Assembly (NCBI GenBank): GCA_903813345.2
Contig: CAIIXF020000001.1
Span: forward strand, 13,847,915 to 13,911,914
Length of the DNA: 64,000 nucleotides
Source of the DNA: Owenia fusiformis
Lineage: Eukaryota; Annelida; Polychaeta; Sabellida; Oweniidae
Reading direction: 5' to 3'
In this document: positions 23,401-38,400 of the stretch, one piece after another
How the letters are laid out: each line of letters begins with the position of its first letter
How positions within the stretch are numbered: the first letter of the stretch is position 1
Notes under the pieces: model-generated
What the model was told of the DNA's origin: nothing
Databases searched by the model: none
Seen by the model: only the letters and a program-made list of their open reading frames with translations
Translations under genes and position numbers: made by a program

Positions 23401-26400
23401 ATTCAATATCGACAGAAGTGAGGCCAGATGTAACCCAACGGCAAAATGAACTTTTGAACTTTACTGCACAAATTACAAGAGAGAACACACTTGAAGGTAA
23501 TAATGCCATGATACTGATTTGCTGCGCAAAATATCTGTCATTGAAGTCATATAAATCAACATTATTTTTTGGACAAGATAATTATTAAGATACAGTAAGT
23601 AAGTAAGTAAGTAAGGTATTTATTAGAGTCTCACGCTGTACAATTTAAAATACATGTTGATACAATTGATTAAAACAACAGCTCAGCCGGCTCCGGCTTA
23701 TGAGAGACTTAAAGATCGAATAGTTCTATGAGTATAAAATGTCTAAAAATGTAAATCTAATATTGCACCTTGTATTATATTACACTTCATAGCATCTTCG
23801 TGTTATCATGATTTTATTTATTGTTTTCGCTATTAGTCTTTGTACTGATATAGTGTTCATCATTGTGCAATATTTGCCCATGCTCGATAAGTTGTTAAAG
23901 TCCGGTATTTGAAGAGCACATGCTTCTATAAGGGTTTGTCTATTGTCATCGTGTAGGGGGCAATCAATTAGGATATGGATTTCGTCTTCAACACTTTGGT
24001 TGCATAAGCATACTCTGTCGTGTAATTCGACACCTGTGAATCGCCCGGTTTCAATTCTTATAGGGAGGGTTCCTGATCGAATTCGTGCCAAGTAACTACG
24101 TTCATATTTATGCATAGGTAATTGAACGTACGGCTCAGGGGTTGTCGCATGCGGTTTATGTAGTCTATATGTTCTTAGTTTATTGCCATGTTCTTGGTTT
24201 CTGCGATCGTTCCACAATGAATGATGCCAAATTTCATGTTCAGTAGAGCTCAAACGATGTCCTAGTTGTTTCAAATGTTGTTTCACATTAGAAATTTTAT
24301 CCTGCGTTATTAGCATTTCAGCTCCATTGTCTGATAGCAGAGTTTTTACTTTTGATTCCCAGGAACCGCGTAGGCTAAGTGACCAAACATGTATTTTCTT
24401 AAGTGTTCGCTGAGGGGACATGTTTTTAATGCGGCACCACATCCGTGCTGATTCGATATTGTGTCGTGTATCAATGCTTGTCCAGCACATGTCTCCTTGT
24501 ACTGCCAGTTTGGGGGCATGTTGGCCCACACCAAGAAAGAATCGTTGTGCCTTGTTTTGTACAACGGTCGCAGGCGCAGTTGTCGCTTTATTAATGCCCC
24601 AAATTCCAGAGCCATACGTCAGCACCGGTGCTACGAGTGAGTCATAGACATGAGTAAATACGTCGTACGATAATCCTCCTGTTGCTCTTGACTTGGCCAT
24701 TATTGCACCAAGTGCCCGTGAACCGGACTTGGCCAGCACTGTGGCGGTTGCCACCATATCCATGTGCTCGTTGAGTGTAATTCCCAGGTATTTGTAAGTC
24801 GATGTATAGTCCAAATCGATATCACCACAGTGAAATTGGAAACGTGAGCGTTATGTTGTACGTGGGCGATGGTGAATCACGTTGGTCTTAAGACCGTTAA
24901 CAGTCATACGCCATTTACTGCACCAAAGATTCATAGTGTCCAGCATACGTTGCAGGTTGTTTTCATTTTCAGCGATTAGCACAATATCGTCGGCGTATAA
25001 TAATATCCCAACGCGCGTGGCACCTACTGGTACGCCACATGACATTGCGTCAATTTCATCGGCCAGGTCGTTTACGTAGACGGCGAACAGCGTCGTGGAA
25101 ATCTTGCAGCCTTGTTTCAAACCAGAGTTGACGTTAAACCATGACGTTAGAGTTCCGTTTATGCGTACAGCGTATTTCACTCCAACATAAAGTGATTGGA
25201 TTGCATTTAAAATACGTCCTTTTACTCCAGCCAGAGTTAACTTGTAGTACATACACTGTCGATTTATGGTATCAAATTCACGTTTTGCGTCAACGTACGC
25301 GACGTACGTCGACTGCTTAGCACACTTACGGTTATTAATAATTGACGTTAAAGAGTATATATGATCCATGCAGCTTCGGTCGCCTCTAAATCCGTTCTGG
25401 TGATCACTTAGTTTTCGGTTAATCTCAAGCCATTGGATGAGTCTTGAATTGAGCACAGTGCAGTATATTTTGCATGGGATAGACATAAGACAAATGCCAC
25501 GATAATTCATTGGTACTTTACGATCCCCAGATTTAAAAATGGGGTGGATAATTCCTTGATTCCATATCGAGGGTACCTTTCCAAGGGCAAAACATACAGA
25601 CGTTATTTTATGGAGGATGCCAATACATTGTGGGTTTTTGAGTGTTTCAGCTGAGATGTCGTCAACGCCAGAAGCTTTACGTAATTTGGCTGCATACACT
25701 GCTTTAGCGACTTCATCAATTGTTATGTCTTGGTTTAGCTGGGGATTCACGTTATCATCTTCCGATGTGTCAGTATTTGCCATTTGTTCGTTTATACTGT
25801 CCAAGTGCTGCTGGTCGAATGAAGGATTTTGTACAGTGATTATATTATTTGTGATATTAATATTACATATTGGTAATATTTTACATTTTATTGATATTAC
25901 TGTTTGTTTGTTTGTTTGTTTGTTTGTTTCATTTGTTTGTTTTCTATTAATCAAACCTGGGACTTACTAAAGCTAAAGTCTGATATGACAAAATTGTACA
26001 ATGTGTTTCCTTGTTTTCAGTGCCAGCAGTGTTCCTGGTTAACGTACAGGGAGTATGTGCCTCATTGGACCCGTTGCTATATACTTGGTTGGCCTACATC
26101 CCCCACACATTATTGGTTACACCACCCCCAGAAAGGGCAAACATTTCAATAGATGCAGCACTTGCTAGAGCTGCAACTCCATTGAAAAATGGTACTTCTC
26201 AGGGTAGGAAGTTAGATCTTGTTCGTTTGAGGTCGGCCAAGTATTTGAATTCAAAATTAGTCTTGTTAGTAGTCGAAGGATTAGTATAATTCTGCTGAGA
26301 CAAAACTATGGTGGCCTATGTTTGGTATTGTTTGGTATTGGTGTAGAGAATTTATTGTCATGGTAACACTTTTGGGAAAACCATCAAAGACTTTGACTTT

Positions 26401-29400
26401 TATTGAAATTGATTCACTGGCAAGCACAATATTGTGTCTTGTCATAATACTTATACAATGTTTGTTCTAACATGTCATTTTAGAACTTAGCATTCAATCA
26501 CAAAATCGTATTAAACTAGGCAAGTCTACAACTTGTGTTATATGCTTACATATAAATTTTAGAATCAGTGAAGTCCAGTAGCAATCTTACAAGTAAGACC
26601 CCCAGCCAGACTCCCACCCAGACTGCCACCAAGTCTGTCCCCAAGACCACCAGTCAACCTACTGCAGAGAAGACTGAAGGGGTGACAAACAGGCCTATAT
26701 CTAGACTACTAGCAGACTGGTTCCCCACCCTTAGAATGCTAGAAGTACAGGTAATATACAGTGAAACCATATACCAAATTACAATATATTTGCACAAATG
26801 TCAGATGTGTAGAGAGCAATAAAACTAAAAAAAATTTTTTAAATATAAAGAATCCTAAACAATTATCTAACATATAAGGAAAATTGATTTACACCTATCT
26901 CATTGAGTTGCATATTGCCATTTCCCTATATGATAACAATAAGGGTTTGAGTCCTTGCAGATAAAGATGGAGTGACACACAAGGAGTGATGTAATGTCAC
27001 TACCACAAGTGGTGATATATTGTTGTAAGTCTCCAACCTTTTGTGGATAGTGTTCAGTGGTGGGCATTCGGCAGTGGGCATCTGTAAGAAATGGCAGGTG
27101 GTGACATTTTGGTTAATGCCTTGGATATCAATTGCATTTTTATAACTCAGAAACTGCCCAACTTTAATACATATATGACTAAAGATTGATGTCATTTCAG
27201 ATTGAGATCCAGCCATGTTGCATCATAGCCCCCACCCAGCACATACGTCTGCCAGGGGTGGCGCCATCTATTCCTATCGACATGCAGGCTGTGTTCAAGA
27301 CTGGGGAGATGCTCAACACACTTGTGGTGGCTCTACCATATATTACAGTGGTCAGTAATGGACATAAGGGTCTCGATGCTCTACAGGAGATCCCTATGAG
27401 GAATTTGGGGCATTCTATAGCTGGTAAATGAACTAACAATTATGTTATTATCAAAAAATGAAGATACAGTGAATAATTTAGAATTTTCCCTGAATGATGG
27501 AAATTCTCAAATTCTTTGAGTTTCAATAGCTGTTATTGACCAATATGTGCCAGATGTCTAGTGTCAAGGAAACAATGATGAAAACATGTGTTACAATTTC
27601 ACACATATGGTTCACATACTGTACATATCTTGAATAGAATATACATGTATGTGAGTGTCCCATATTTTGGGCCACCAATATTATGTATACGATAATGATT
27701 TTTTTACCTAAAGGTGATAGACTTCCATGGACAATTAAACTACAGGATGCCAGCATCTACTCTCTTCACTCTCAAACTGTCAGTCACTTTGTTGTCAAGC
27801 CTGTCTCTGTTACATCAACAGTGGCTGTTACAACAAAGTACCTTCCTCCCACTTCAGAGAATCTTGCTGCTCTTGGATTATGTGTGCATTCCCACATGGA
27901 GGGTGTGTATGGAGGTGTAGGGAAATTGCAGGTAATTTTTAAAACTATATTCTAATTGTTGCAATATCTATGTTTTTCTTAAGTTATTTGTTTTTTGTTC
28001 TTTTTTCTTTAACACGCCAAGTGCTCTTTTAATTTACAGATTGAGACAGTAGCAGACTTAGTGACACAGTTCACAAGCACAGCATTCGCATTCCAAAAGT
28101 CTCTCTCGGCCATCTATAAACTGACAGCGTCATCAAAACCTGATACAGCTTCATCAGAGCCAGAGGCTCCATCTATTCAATATCCACAGATAAGTGCTAA
28201 CTCGTCCAGCCAAGTTGAGCATATTGATGTTGTCATCACAGATACCTCGCTCACTGAAACATCTCGTGCCGGTTCGCCGACTAAAGATATAGATGGTGCT
28301 GTAGATGATGCTGGGAAAATCAAACTGTCGCTATGGTTACAATGGACACTACCAAAGCTGAAATGGAAGATTTATAGTCTTGATAATAGTAAAAGAGGTA
28401 CTGAAGATTATTCATGTTCCTATCCTTGTTTATATATGCATGTAATTTCTTGATTTTTCCTACAATTTTTTATGTAATGTTCAGTCAGTCAGGATCCTCT
28501 TTCATCCAACCAATATACTCATTTATTTAGCCACATTTTATAATGATCTTGGTTGTCTTTCTCAGGCTAAACTGTGTGTTTTTCTCTTGGACACCAGGTA
28601 GCAAAAACGAAGGAAAGCAACTGGACATATGATACTTTTGCAGGTGATGTGATTTCAAATTCATGTTCTTGTTTCAGAGATGCATATAGCTGTGTGTTTA
28701 GAAGATGTTACACTCTCCCTTGATGCCCAGTATATTTACACAAAGTGTCACTCAAAGTTTGGCACAATCAACATATCACACTTTGTCAAAAGGTATATGA
28801 ATATCTTACATTTCTTGGAAGTCTGAGTAGAAAATAATCTTGGAAAATAATCTTCAGATTCATTCTTTCAGAAGAGCATATGCAAATGATGTTTTTTAAT
28901 AAAGTATACATGAAAAATTCTGAGTTGTAGTTTGCATAAAACAAGCGATAAAAATTGGATTTGTTTTAAAACTTTTCCACCATTTTGGCTTTGTACCATA
29001 TCCCGTATTTATCTAAAGGACGTCATACCAGGAGGATGATAGCATAAGTATCCATAAGCAGAATAAATGGTCGTTGGTTCAAAAATTTCAATTTGTATAA
29101 TGTAAACCTATTATACGAGAAAATACCTGTAATTGTATTTTATTTCATATCTGTTCATGCTTTACCTTGAGTTCTAATATTTCAGTGGAGATACTTGGTG
29201 TTGTGGCCAGTATGAAGGCACCATTCTGTCATGTGATGGTAAACTATCCAGGGATGTAGAGATAGTCACTAATAAACTTTGGTCAAGCAGCCACCAGCCA
29301 ATGCCAAATATCTTCATGGCTGATTCTAAACCAAGAGACAAGGCACATGGCTTTATGTCATGTACCTTCACTAGAGCGCTGCAGAGAGATGTCCATAAAA

Positions 29401-32400
29401 AGCAGAAGAAATTGAACCTCATCCCAGATGAAACTGATGAAGCCAGTGCTGAAGGGGAGAAGAAATATCTTATGGAACTTGTAGTGAACACCCAGCCATG
29501 TGATATTGTGCTCTACACACCAGCTGTTATCAATGCATTAAAGATCTTCAACATCAAGGCAAATTCGGGGAATTCCAGTCCAATTCCTAAAGACACCCAC
29601 CACCAGGAATCTCAAACCAGATCTGATCTTCCCATTTTGACATCGTCCAACATTCCATTGTTTTTCTTGAACTCCTCAAATATCCGTGTATTCATACCCA
29701 AATGTGAACCTAATAGCAAAGAAAATGCAGATGAGCCAACTATGGAATCAGAAAGTGTCGATTCAGGGATTAAATCAATGAGTTCAACGCGACCAATCGT
29801 CAAAGTGACAACAGAGCACGACATGTGTGTTATGCAGCTTAACACGGTGTCAGTGGTGCCCCAGGCTGATAACCCTCTCCCTAGGGTTATAGTGAACAAA
29901 GATGTTTACAGGAGAGCTCTCCATGCAGGGTTAACAATACAGAATGGATCCGATGTAGAAGACAGACAATACCAGCTAGATATCTCAGGGCTCAGTCTTT
30001 GTACTGGTAAGTTGAAGCAGTAGTATTGTATCAGCCCTGCTACATGCCTGTCGATACAAAACTGAGGCCTCACATTTCAAAATCACTTGAAAATTGGGTG
30101 CCCCGATGAGCCACTTATTGTGTCTCCAACTTTTTTTGGTTGGCGATTTGTGTTTGGCAGTCGGCGATCAGCAACTGTAACAAATGACAGGTTGTGGCAT
30201 TTGCATGTTAATACCTTGCTTATGATAGATTTCCCTGTAATTTCTAATAAAATAATGTTAAAAATCTTAGATTAGAAGTTCCTGTTTCAACATCATCTTG
30301 GATTATTCAGAGAATCAGAGACTTAAGACATCCATGTACTCAATTGATAATGTGCTTCATTTCTCTTTCTATCGTAGGCTGTTGGTGTGATTTTGTGCTA
30401 CTTAGCAACAAGACAACCAATGAGGTGTCTGGGATTGTAGTACAAAACCCAGCCTTGGAGTGGAATACAAGGATAGCTAGAGAGTATGTATACTAAATGA
30501 TTAAAATCACTTAATTTTAAGTATTTCCATTTTGTTTTAACTTTAAAGTTTAGAGGTATAGTGTATCATTATAACATAGATAAAAACCCAAAAGTCATTA
30601 ATGAGGTAGTTTAAGGTGATTTAGTATTAGTGTGGAATATCAGATCAAGACTCTGTGCCCCTCTTGCCTCTTATTTGGTAAGATAGAGAAGGGGGAGGGT
30701 ACTGGGTCCCCGAGTACAAGAAATCCATTTTCTGACCTTTAATGAACATTTTTTAAACAAACTTTGGACGAGCATGATACAGAAAGGATGAGTCTGGGAA
30801 TGAGTCTGGGTATCGACTTAGAAAATATTGAAAATTGTAATGTCTGAAAAGCCAACTCAATCACACATATTATTAAACTTCAATATCTTATCCTTCTTCT
30901 GAGATTACAAAAATATCAATTTGTATCACAATTGATGAAGAATATTGGCATCGAAGACAGTGCATATCACTTTGTCAGAATTGAAAAAAAATCAATGCCA
31001 AATATGAAATGAATTATTTATGCAAAAAGTTTGAAACATATCTTCCAAAACATTGGTTACTTTCTTTAAATAGACATTGAATGGTATTTCTGGATAAGTG
31101 AATTGGTGTTTATCTGGGTAATCAAGGGATTATAGTCACTCAAAGTTACTGAGCATCCAGTTTTGAGACTTCAATTGTGTTGGTGATGTTACCCATATTG
31201 CAGTCAAATTCATGCTGAGCACAACATTTTGGTTTCAATTTTATAATCTCTATACATGACCCTGGTGATGAAGAGTCAGAATCAGTCAAAAAATCTAAAC
31301 CGGAAAACTGTGCTCATTGTGAAAACTAAAAGTGAAGCAACTTTTTTTCTGATATTTCTTACAACAAATGGCAACCATTTTGTTTTTCCCCCTTCAAATT
31401 AAACTGGCGGGAAATTCAAAAATTTGAAAAAAATTTTAATCCTTAAATATATTTCAAAAATATGATTTTCTTTTTAATTCTTCATCGGTCTTAAGTTATT
31501 TCTTCTTTGTATGTCATACATGTTGCCATTGGTGTTTTTTTCTATGATAATGACTATTTTTTTGTTTGTTAAGATACTTATTCTGACTCTCAGCAGGGGG
31601 TTAATTATGCATCAAAATTCGTGAAAAAGTAAATACACTTATTAAATATAACTAGGACAGTAATAAAAACCATATTTCAGATACATTTGACCGAGGGACC
31701 AAAAGGGCATATACCCAGACACATCCTTTGCAAGTGCATCACACATACTCAGGCATTACAATTACAATGTCCTGTATAATCTTAGAATTTGTCCAGAACA
31801 TAGAAAATTGTCTGATTGTTAAAATTAAATTAAGAAGCAGTTACCATCTTATACATTAATATAATCAAGTATGACCCTCGACTTATTCCTACTGTGCTCA
31901 AGTTATCATAACCTATTTCAGAGAGAGAGAAGCATGTCGTCTGATCCCAATAGCTGCAGCATTTGACCTCAGAGTGGTTGCAGCCCCACCTATAGTGTAT
32001 CAACCACCAGTTGGGCCAGATAAACCCAAACAGCAAGTGAGTACCATTTGATCATAATCATGACAGTATCACATTGACACATACTAGTTTTCTGCATGAA
32101 AAAAATTGAATTCTGCAAAATATGGATGAATATCTGAAAAACAGGAAAATATGGCCACAGCCAAGAAAACAAGAAAACAAAACTGGACATGAATATTCTA
32201 AGAGAATTCCTCTGATTGAAATTTTCTGAACTCGTGCCAATTGAACAACATGACAATGTGAACTAGATGAGGAAGATTGGTATGGACAAACAGATCATCC
32301 TATCCTTGGTTCAGGATATTGGGATTATCCCAAGGGGGACCTACACCCTCAGGCAGATATATTATATTTGCCCTAGGATAATTCCAATATCCTGAACCTC

Positions 32401-35400
32401 TTATAGGATAATCTTTATAAACAAAATGAGATCCATACATTTCTAACCAAATTTGTGAGCATTTTTGTTGTTTTATTCTTTCAGCCAATATTGGTTTGTG
32501 GTTACTCTTTAGAAATGAATGCCACAAGTGACCTTGATTTCTACATCAGTACTAACCAGCTTCATCTATTACACACTACTCTCATGAACAACATACAATG
32601 TGTTACCTCAGTTCAACCCAAAGCTGACATAGACACTGTCGATCCCCAGGAAGATACTGTTACTGATTGGGTAATGATTGAAGAGAGTACAACAGGTGGT
32701 GACAGTACGCCAAGACGATCAAGTCAGGAAACTATGGCAAGCCAACCCAGCAATAAAACAACTCTAGCATCCATGCTACATTCACACAATTTCACACCAT
32801 TTAATGTGCTGCTAACTGCTGGTAAAATCAGCTTCATGGTATACAAGCATAAAAAATGTGTACAGCAAAGTGGGGCCTCTAGTCCAATCAGTGATGACTT
32901 AGAGACAACAATATGTGAGTTGGAGCGCAATTTTGGTGGACAATCCATGGGTGATGTCCTTAAAGATAATACAAAATCACAACTGGATCATGAAACTGTT
33001 CCATATATGTATGCCTACTTCTCACAACCTCACAGTGTCATATCATGCCAGACAAACTGTCAAAAGGTGGAGCTCTCATGTTATGATATCACTATACGTG
33101 GCCCAGATGCAGGACATAAGTTTTCAGGTAATTCTCAACAATCGTTCTCCATTCAGGTTTTCAAATATGTCTGTTCGTATAGATGTACTTGTATATCATT
33201 TCAGCTCAATTCCTCTACTGCTATCATATCACACTTTGAAAAATGCCATATTTATTTGTTAAGATGAAACTCAGTGGAAGAGTAATCTATGTGAGATGCT
33301 GGTTCTTAATGACCTCCAAATAACAAATATCTTTTGAGAATGTCAATTACATGTATTCTCAATTTTTTTACTTCAATTAATATTGCTGTTGCACAAGGTA
33401 CTAAATCATAAAAAATTGGAAATGACCAATTTCTTTGTCTGAATAGGTAACATCTTGTTTACAGGTGTGATAATGTATACATACAGGTCATTAATTTTAC
33501 TGTACTGTATATGTTTAAGATGAGAGTAAGTTGATCCCAGAGGCACTGGACTTCCCAATACATTGGATAGAGACGAGACCCGGGGAAGTTGACAGTAAAA
33601 CAGGGGTCCCACCTAGTCTATACACTCTCACACTCACTGGCTTCTTCAATGGGGCAGGTATATCATTGAATCATTTTGAAAGCTGAATATTCAATTGTTC
33701 TTATTCTTTACCAACCACTAAACTAATGGAATTCAAATCATCAATTTTGGTCATAAAAATAATTAATGATTTGCCGCTAATGTTTTTTATTAAACTTTTG
33801 TGATCGATTATTTGTTGTTTTTTTGTTAACTAATATGGAATAATAAACTCATGTATAAAAATTAAAAAAATGAATAATGAATGAACCATATAATTATGAA
33901 TATGAGGTGTTCGATAATATTCGCTTAACTTTCAGCTGAAATACAACTAGATATTGGCAGGCCACTTAAGTTACTTCTAAGTTCTGCCAGACTGGATCAT
34001 ATGTCAGATATTGTAGCAGATATATTCCCAGAGCCTGTAGTTAGGAGGCCTACACGACAACCCAAACCAGAATCTCATTCATCAGCCCATCAAAGCAGTG
34101 AGTATCAAGTACAAAATGTAGTTTGTAATTTAGTAATGTCCTCAATATGTGATATTTTTACTAGCAGTTTAAACAATTTGCTTTGGATTTACTATTAGTT
34201 ATAGCACTTATAGCGTTTTTGTGCTGTATTTGTCATTGTTTTGACCAGAAACAATTCCACATATTTTTGTAAATATGGATAATTGACTATACCAATTATC
34301 AAAACAGAAATTTGCATATTGCTGATTATGGCTTTTAATTAGAGGTGTCACGGATACCCGATTTTGTTCTGACCCACAGAATTACATTCTCGGAACGCAA
34401 CACGGAACAAAAATTAAGCATTTCGGTTTGGTTCCGGAACAGGAAAATCTTACCCTTTCACAGCTTGTGGCCCATAAGTCGGCACAAAACAGTATTTTTC
34501 TTTCAATATTTTGCATTCATTCTTTTCACTCCTTCTCATTGAAGAGTTTTGAAGAGCTTTTCCCTTCCGAATAGACCTAGACGATCAACTTATTTTAATC
34601 TTATACATGCAGTCACTCTGTTTCGAACCATTCCGAAATTGTTCTGTTCTGAAACAAAATGTCCCAAACCGAACCGTTACGATTTTTTTGTTCTGTGACA
34701 TCTCTACCTTTAATGTGTATTGAAATTACACAAAGCTCACATTACAGTATATCGCTAATATGTAAAGATGTATACATTTTCTACGTGATTAGTAAACCCA
34801 TTTTTGAATGTGTAATTTTATTTCATTGTTTGTTTTCAGGTAGACCTATGTACATGCAGTTATTTGAACTAATTAGTAGTGTAAAAGTGAATACTGTTCA
34901 ACTAGTTGCTGCATATGACACAATATCAGCACTAGGGAATGCTGCAGGCGTACAATGTGGCCTTTCTGAACTATGTGGATCTTTCAACCTAACAGGTACA
35001 TTTATATACTGTACATAAGATATACAGGACAGCATGAAAAAACCAACCCCAAAAAATAAATACAAGTCTCTCTCAAGGATATATATGAAGCTTCCTGGTC
35101 ATCTCAACCCCAAGTCAACTCAACCCAGTAAAACGATAGTGGCACGTTTTAAAACCTCTGTCGATAGGATTCCCGTTTTAAGTTATTTTTGTTCAACATC
35201 GATACAGAAAAATCCTCTATGACTCCTGGTTCAAAAGCACGCCTATTTTCAAGATTGCCGCCATTTTCGTCTCGTGAAATTCATTTTTGACCCATTTCCT
35301 AGCTTTACAAATAATGTCAGGTGTCCTGCATTGTTAAAATCCATGGCTATGTGAAGAGTAGTTGTATGAAATAATTTTGTTTCAAAAAATCAGCAAAAAA

Positions 35401-38400
35401 TTATATCCGTTTTTTTTTATTTTCAGCCATTTTAGTTAACATTGATTTGTTCATCTGTCTTGCGAAATCCACTTTTGGACCAACAACCCAGTAAAACTCA
35501 ACCCCAGGTCAAGTTAACCCCAAGTCAAGTCAACCCCAGTAAAACTCAACCCCTATATTTTTATTGTTAGCTCACATGGTGAGCTTTTGCAATTACTCAC
35601 TTGTCCATCTGTCTGTCCGTGCATGCGTGCGTCCGTCCGTGCATCCGTCTATCAACAAAAGTGGCACGTTTTAAAACCTCTGTCGATAGGATTCCCGTTT
35701 TAAGTAATCTTTGTTCAACATCAATACAGAAAACTCCCCTATGACTCCTGGTTCAAAAGCTCACCTATGTTCAAGATGGCCGCCATTTTTGTCCCGCGAA
35801 ATTCACTTTTGACCCATTTCCTAGCTTTACAAATAAATTCAGGTGTCCTGTATTGTAAAAGCCATGTCAATGTGAAGAGTATTTGTATGAAATAATTTTG
35901 TTACAAAATATCCGCAAAAAATTATTTCATTTGTTATTTCATTATTCCATCTGTCAAGAGTGAAAAATATTCAGTTGTTTCAGATAAACAACATCTGGTA
36001 AATATATAAAAAGTGATAAATAATGATACATGTATTATATATTTAAATTCATTTCAATTCATTTTATTGTCTTTATATATATCTTTCATTGACTCTAGAT
36101 GTCATGACATGACATATTATCGTAGTTAGTACTCACTGCATGCACAAAAATAAATTACACTACACTACACTATCATTATATAATACAGTTTGTGCAAAAC
36201 ATGTTATTTACATGTACATATACAGTATTATATAATACCTGAAGAAATGTGATGAACCCAGAATGCTTTTTTACACTCAGGCAAGTTCATTTTTTGAATG
36301 CTTTATTAATGGATTGGCCTACTTTTTTTACACACAAATACTCCATTCCTGGGGATAATCTCCCTTTAATCAAAGAAGTCAAATGTCAGTGCTTTATGTA
36401 TTAAACAGTTGTTAACATGGGAGGGATGGAATTGGAATTTCATCCCAAGGAAAAATATGATATTGACCAAGGCAAATATCATATTGATTGATAAAGGATT
36501 TTGTTTGATACAGGATCTGATATGGATTTTTTGAATATCAATTCTATTCCTTGTTTATTTCCCAGGGAAAACATATTATCGTGGAATAAATTGTAATATA
36601 TAGTGATATATGATAACAGATGCTTGTCAAGTGAAAGGAATGCTCCATGCAGGTGTAAAGTCATAGTTCTCCTGATTTCATTTTAATCAAGTTTAAACCA
36701 TTTTTCAAATCCAAACATTTCATAGTCTGTGGCATATCTTGCATATATTCCATTAATTGTTTGAGAGGTAAGGTTGCTATAGTAACTTTGAAGTCTTGCT
36801 GTTGTTTTAGGCTGACTGAAAGGGAAAATGTATTTATCAAGATTTGCATGTGCTAAGGTAAAGTTGGCATCTGTGTTAAGAGTCCTAAAATCTCCAATGG
36901 CATCATAGTGGATGGTACATGGGGTGCATAATTCATTAAAAGATAGCCAATGTGGATCTTGTGGACGATTTCTTCGGTCAGTTACATATTTTACAAACTC
37001 TTCAAAAGTAGGTATTCCTTGTACAATCTCAGCATATGTAGGGTTATGACGATATCTTTTAACCATATTTGATCCAAAGTGTTTTCTGTAATAACCTCCC
37101 TTGACATCTATGAACTTTGATTTCCAGGCAGATGGAAGTCTTTCTATTGGATCGCGCACAAACATGAATTTGAAAAATTCCCCTTGAATTTTTTTCTGCC
37201 TCTTGCTATCGAGAAAATTCAGATGTGTAAGGATCCTCCCTTCGTACCATTTGCTCCAATTTGGTCCTCTTTGACTCAACTGTATATTAGTCTCATTTAA
37301 ATCATATTTGCTAGCAGTTAGAATCTCTCTCCATGTGGTGCTGGCGACTTTAGGTGTATAGCAATATAGAATCTTTTTCTTCAAATCAACATAAATGTTA
37401 CCATTTGATATTTCCTTTCTAATCTGGGCTTTCTTTTTTCTCAGTTTCTCCAGTCTTTGACAAGTATTTTCAATCCTTTTTTGTCTCATTTTCATGTATG
37501 TTTCAACATCATTCTCAATTATCGCAGCTTGGGTTTGAAGAATATCACCATCCCCGACCTTGACTTTCTCATCCCTGACCTTTGCTTGATTGTTAAGATC
37601 ACCATTTTCATGATATCTATATGCCTCTTGTGTCAACTTTCCCATTGACAGTTTTACATCCCCATCAATAACAGATTCCAGTTCATCAATTTCTTTTGAA
37701 CTTTCCTCCCAAAGGTGCAGTTCTTTGACACCATGGAAACAAAAGCACATAATTATAAAGGAAGTAATTACATGTAGTATAATCAGTATTGTGATTAACT
37801 CTGAAATGTATTTACGTTTGAGGTTTTTGAGGAGAAGCATATTGTTGTTGTTTTCTGTGTAACAATGTCTTTCTTTGTGATATTAAGGTGGGCCAAATTA
37901 TCACACTCTGCCTTTCTAAATGTTAAATCTCAGTTAGTATGTGAGCAGCATTATGAAGACAAATCAATGTAGACAAATTCTCCTCTTTGCAAAGTCTTTT
38001 TTCGGTGACAATCTGAAACATATGTGAAAGTTTGTCATTATTACCCAACAAACGAAGTTCGGTAGGGATATAGTGAAGCCCTCCGTCCGTCAGTCAGTCA
38101 GTCAGTCCGTCCGTCCGTCCGGAAGATAACTCAAATATTAGTCAACAGATTTTCTTCATATTTGGTGGAAAGATGTATATTGATGAATAGTTTTACGCAA
38201 AAAATATTTTTTCAAGATGGCTGCCACTTTAAAAATGATGGGACTTTTTCCCAAAAATCATAAATTTTTCATTACCAAAGTAGTTAATATTATTGTTTGT
38301 AGTTTTGGTAGTATATTCACAACATCTGTCTATTTCAAATATATTCCGTGTTTTTCATCCTGACCCCCAGGGGCCGTGCATAACCAGGAAAACAAAAATT

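Larger units (their letters stand above)
23594..25940 (-). mobile_element. 5'-truncated non-LTR retrotransposon (LINE) in VPS13B intron 12
   Basis: Read on the minus strand, the element enters inside the reverse-transcriptase domain and ends at 23594-23616 in a (TTAC)n microsatellite, a typical LINE tail. The reverse transcriptase has AYVDAKREFDTI, FRGDRSCMDHIYSLTSII, GLKQGCKISTTLFAVYVNDL and the catalytic LLYADDIVLIAE. Downstream are the thumb (YKYLGITL, LTYGSGIWG) and a C-terminal CCHC-like knuckle CLCNQSVEDEIHILIDC. The endonuclease and ORF1 are missing. The reading frame is open for about 725 codons except for a single TAA at 24848-24850, so the copy is young but dead. The 5' junction lies near a (TTTG)n run at 25905-25932. 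Clade not assigned. Confidence 0.88.

Noticed and set aside
25880-25954. Methionine start of the LINE ORF (MINRKQTNETNKQTNK)
   Set aside because: This part is translated from the (TTTG)n microsatellite and flanking intron, not from the element's own protein.
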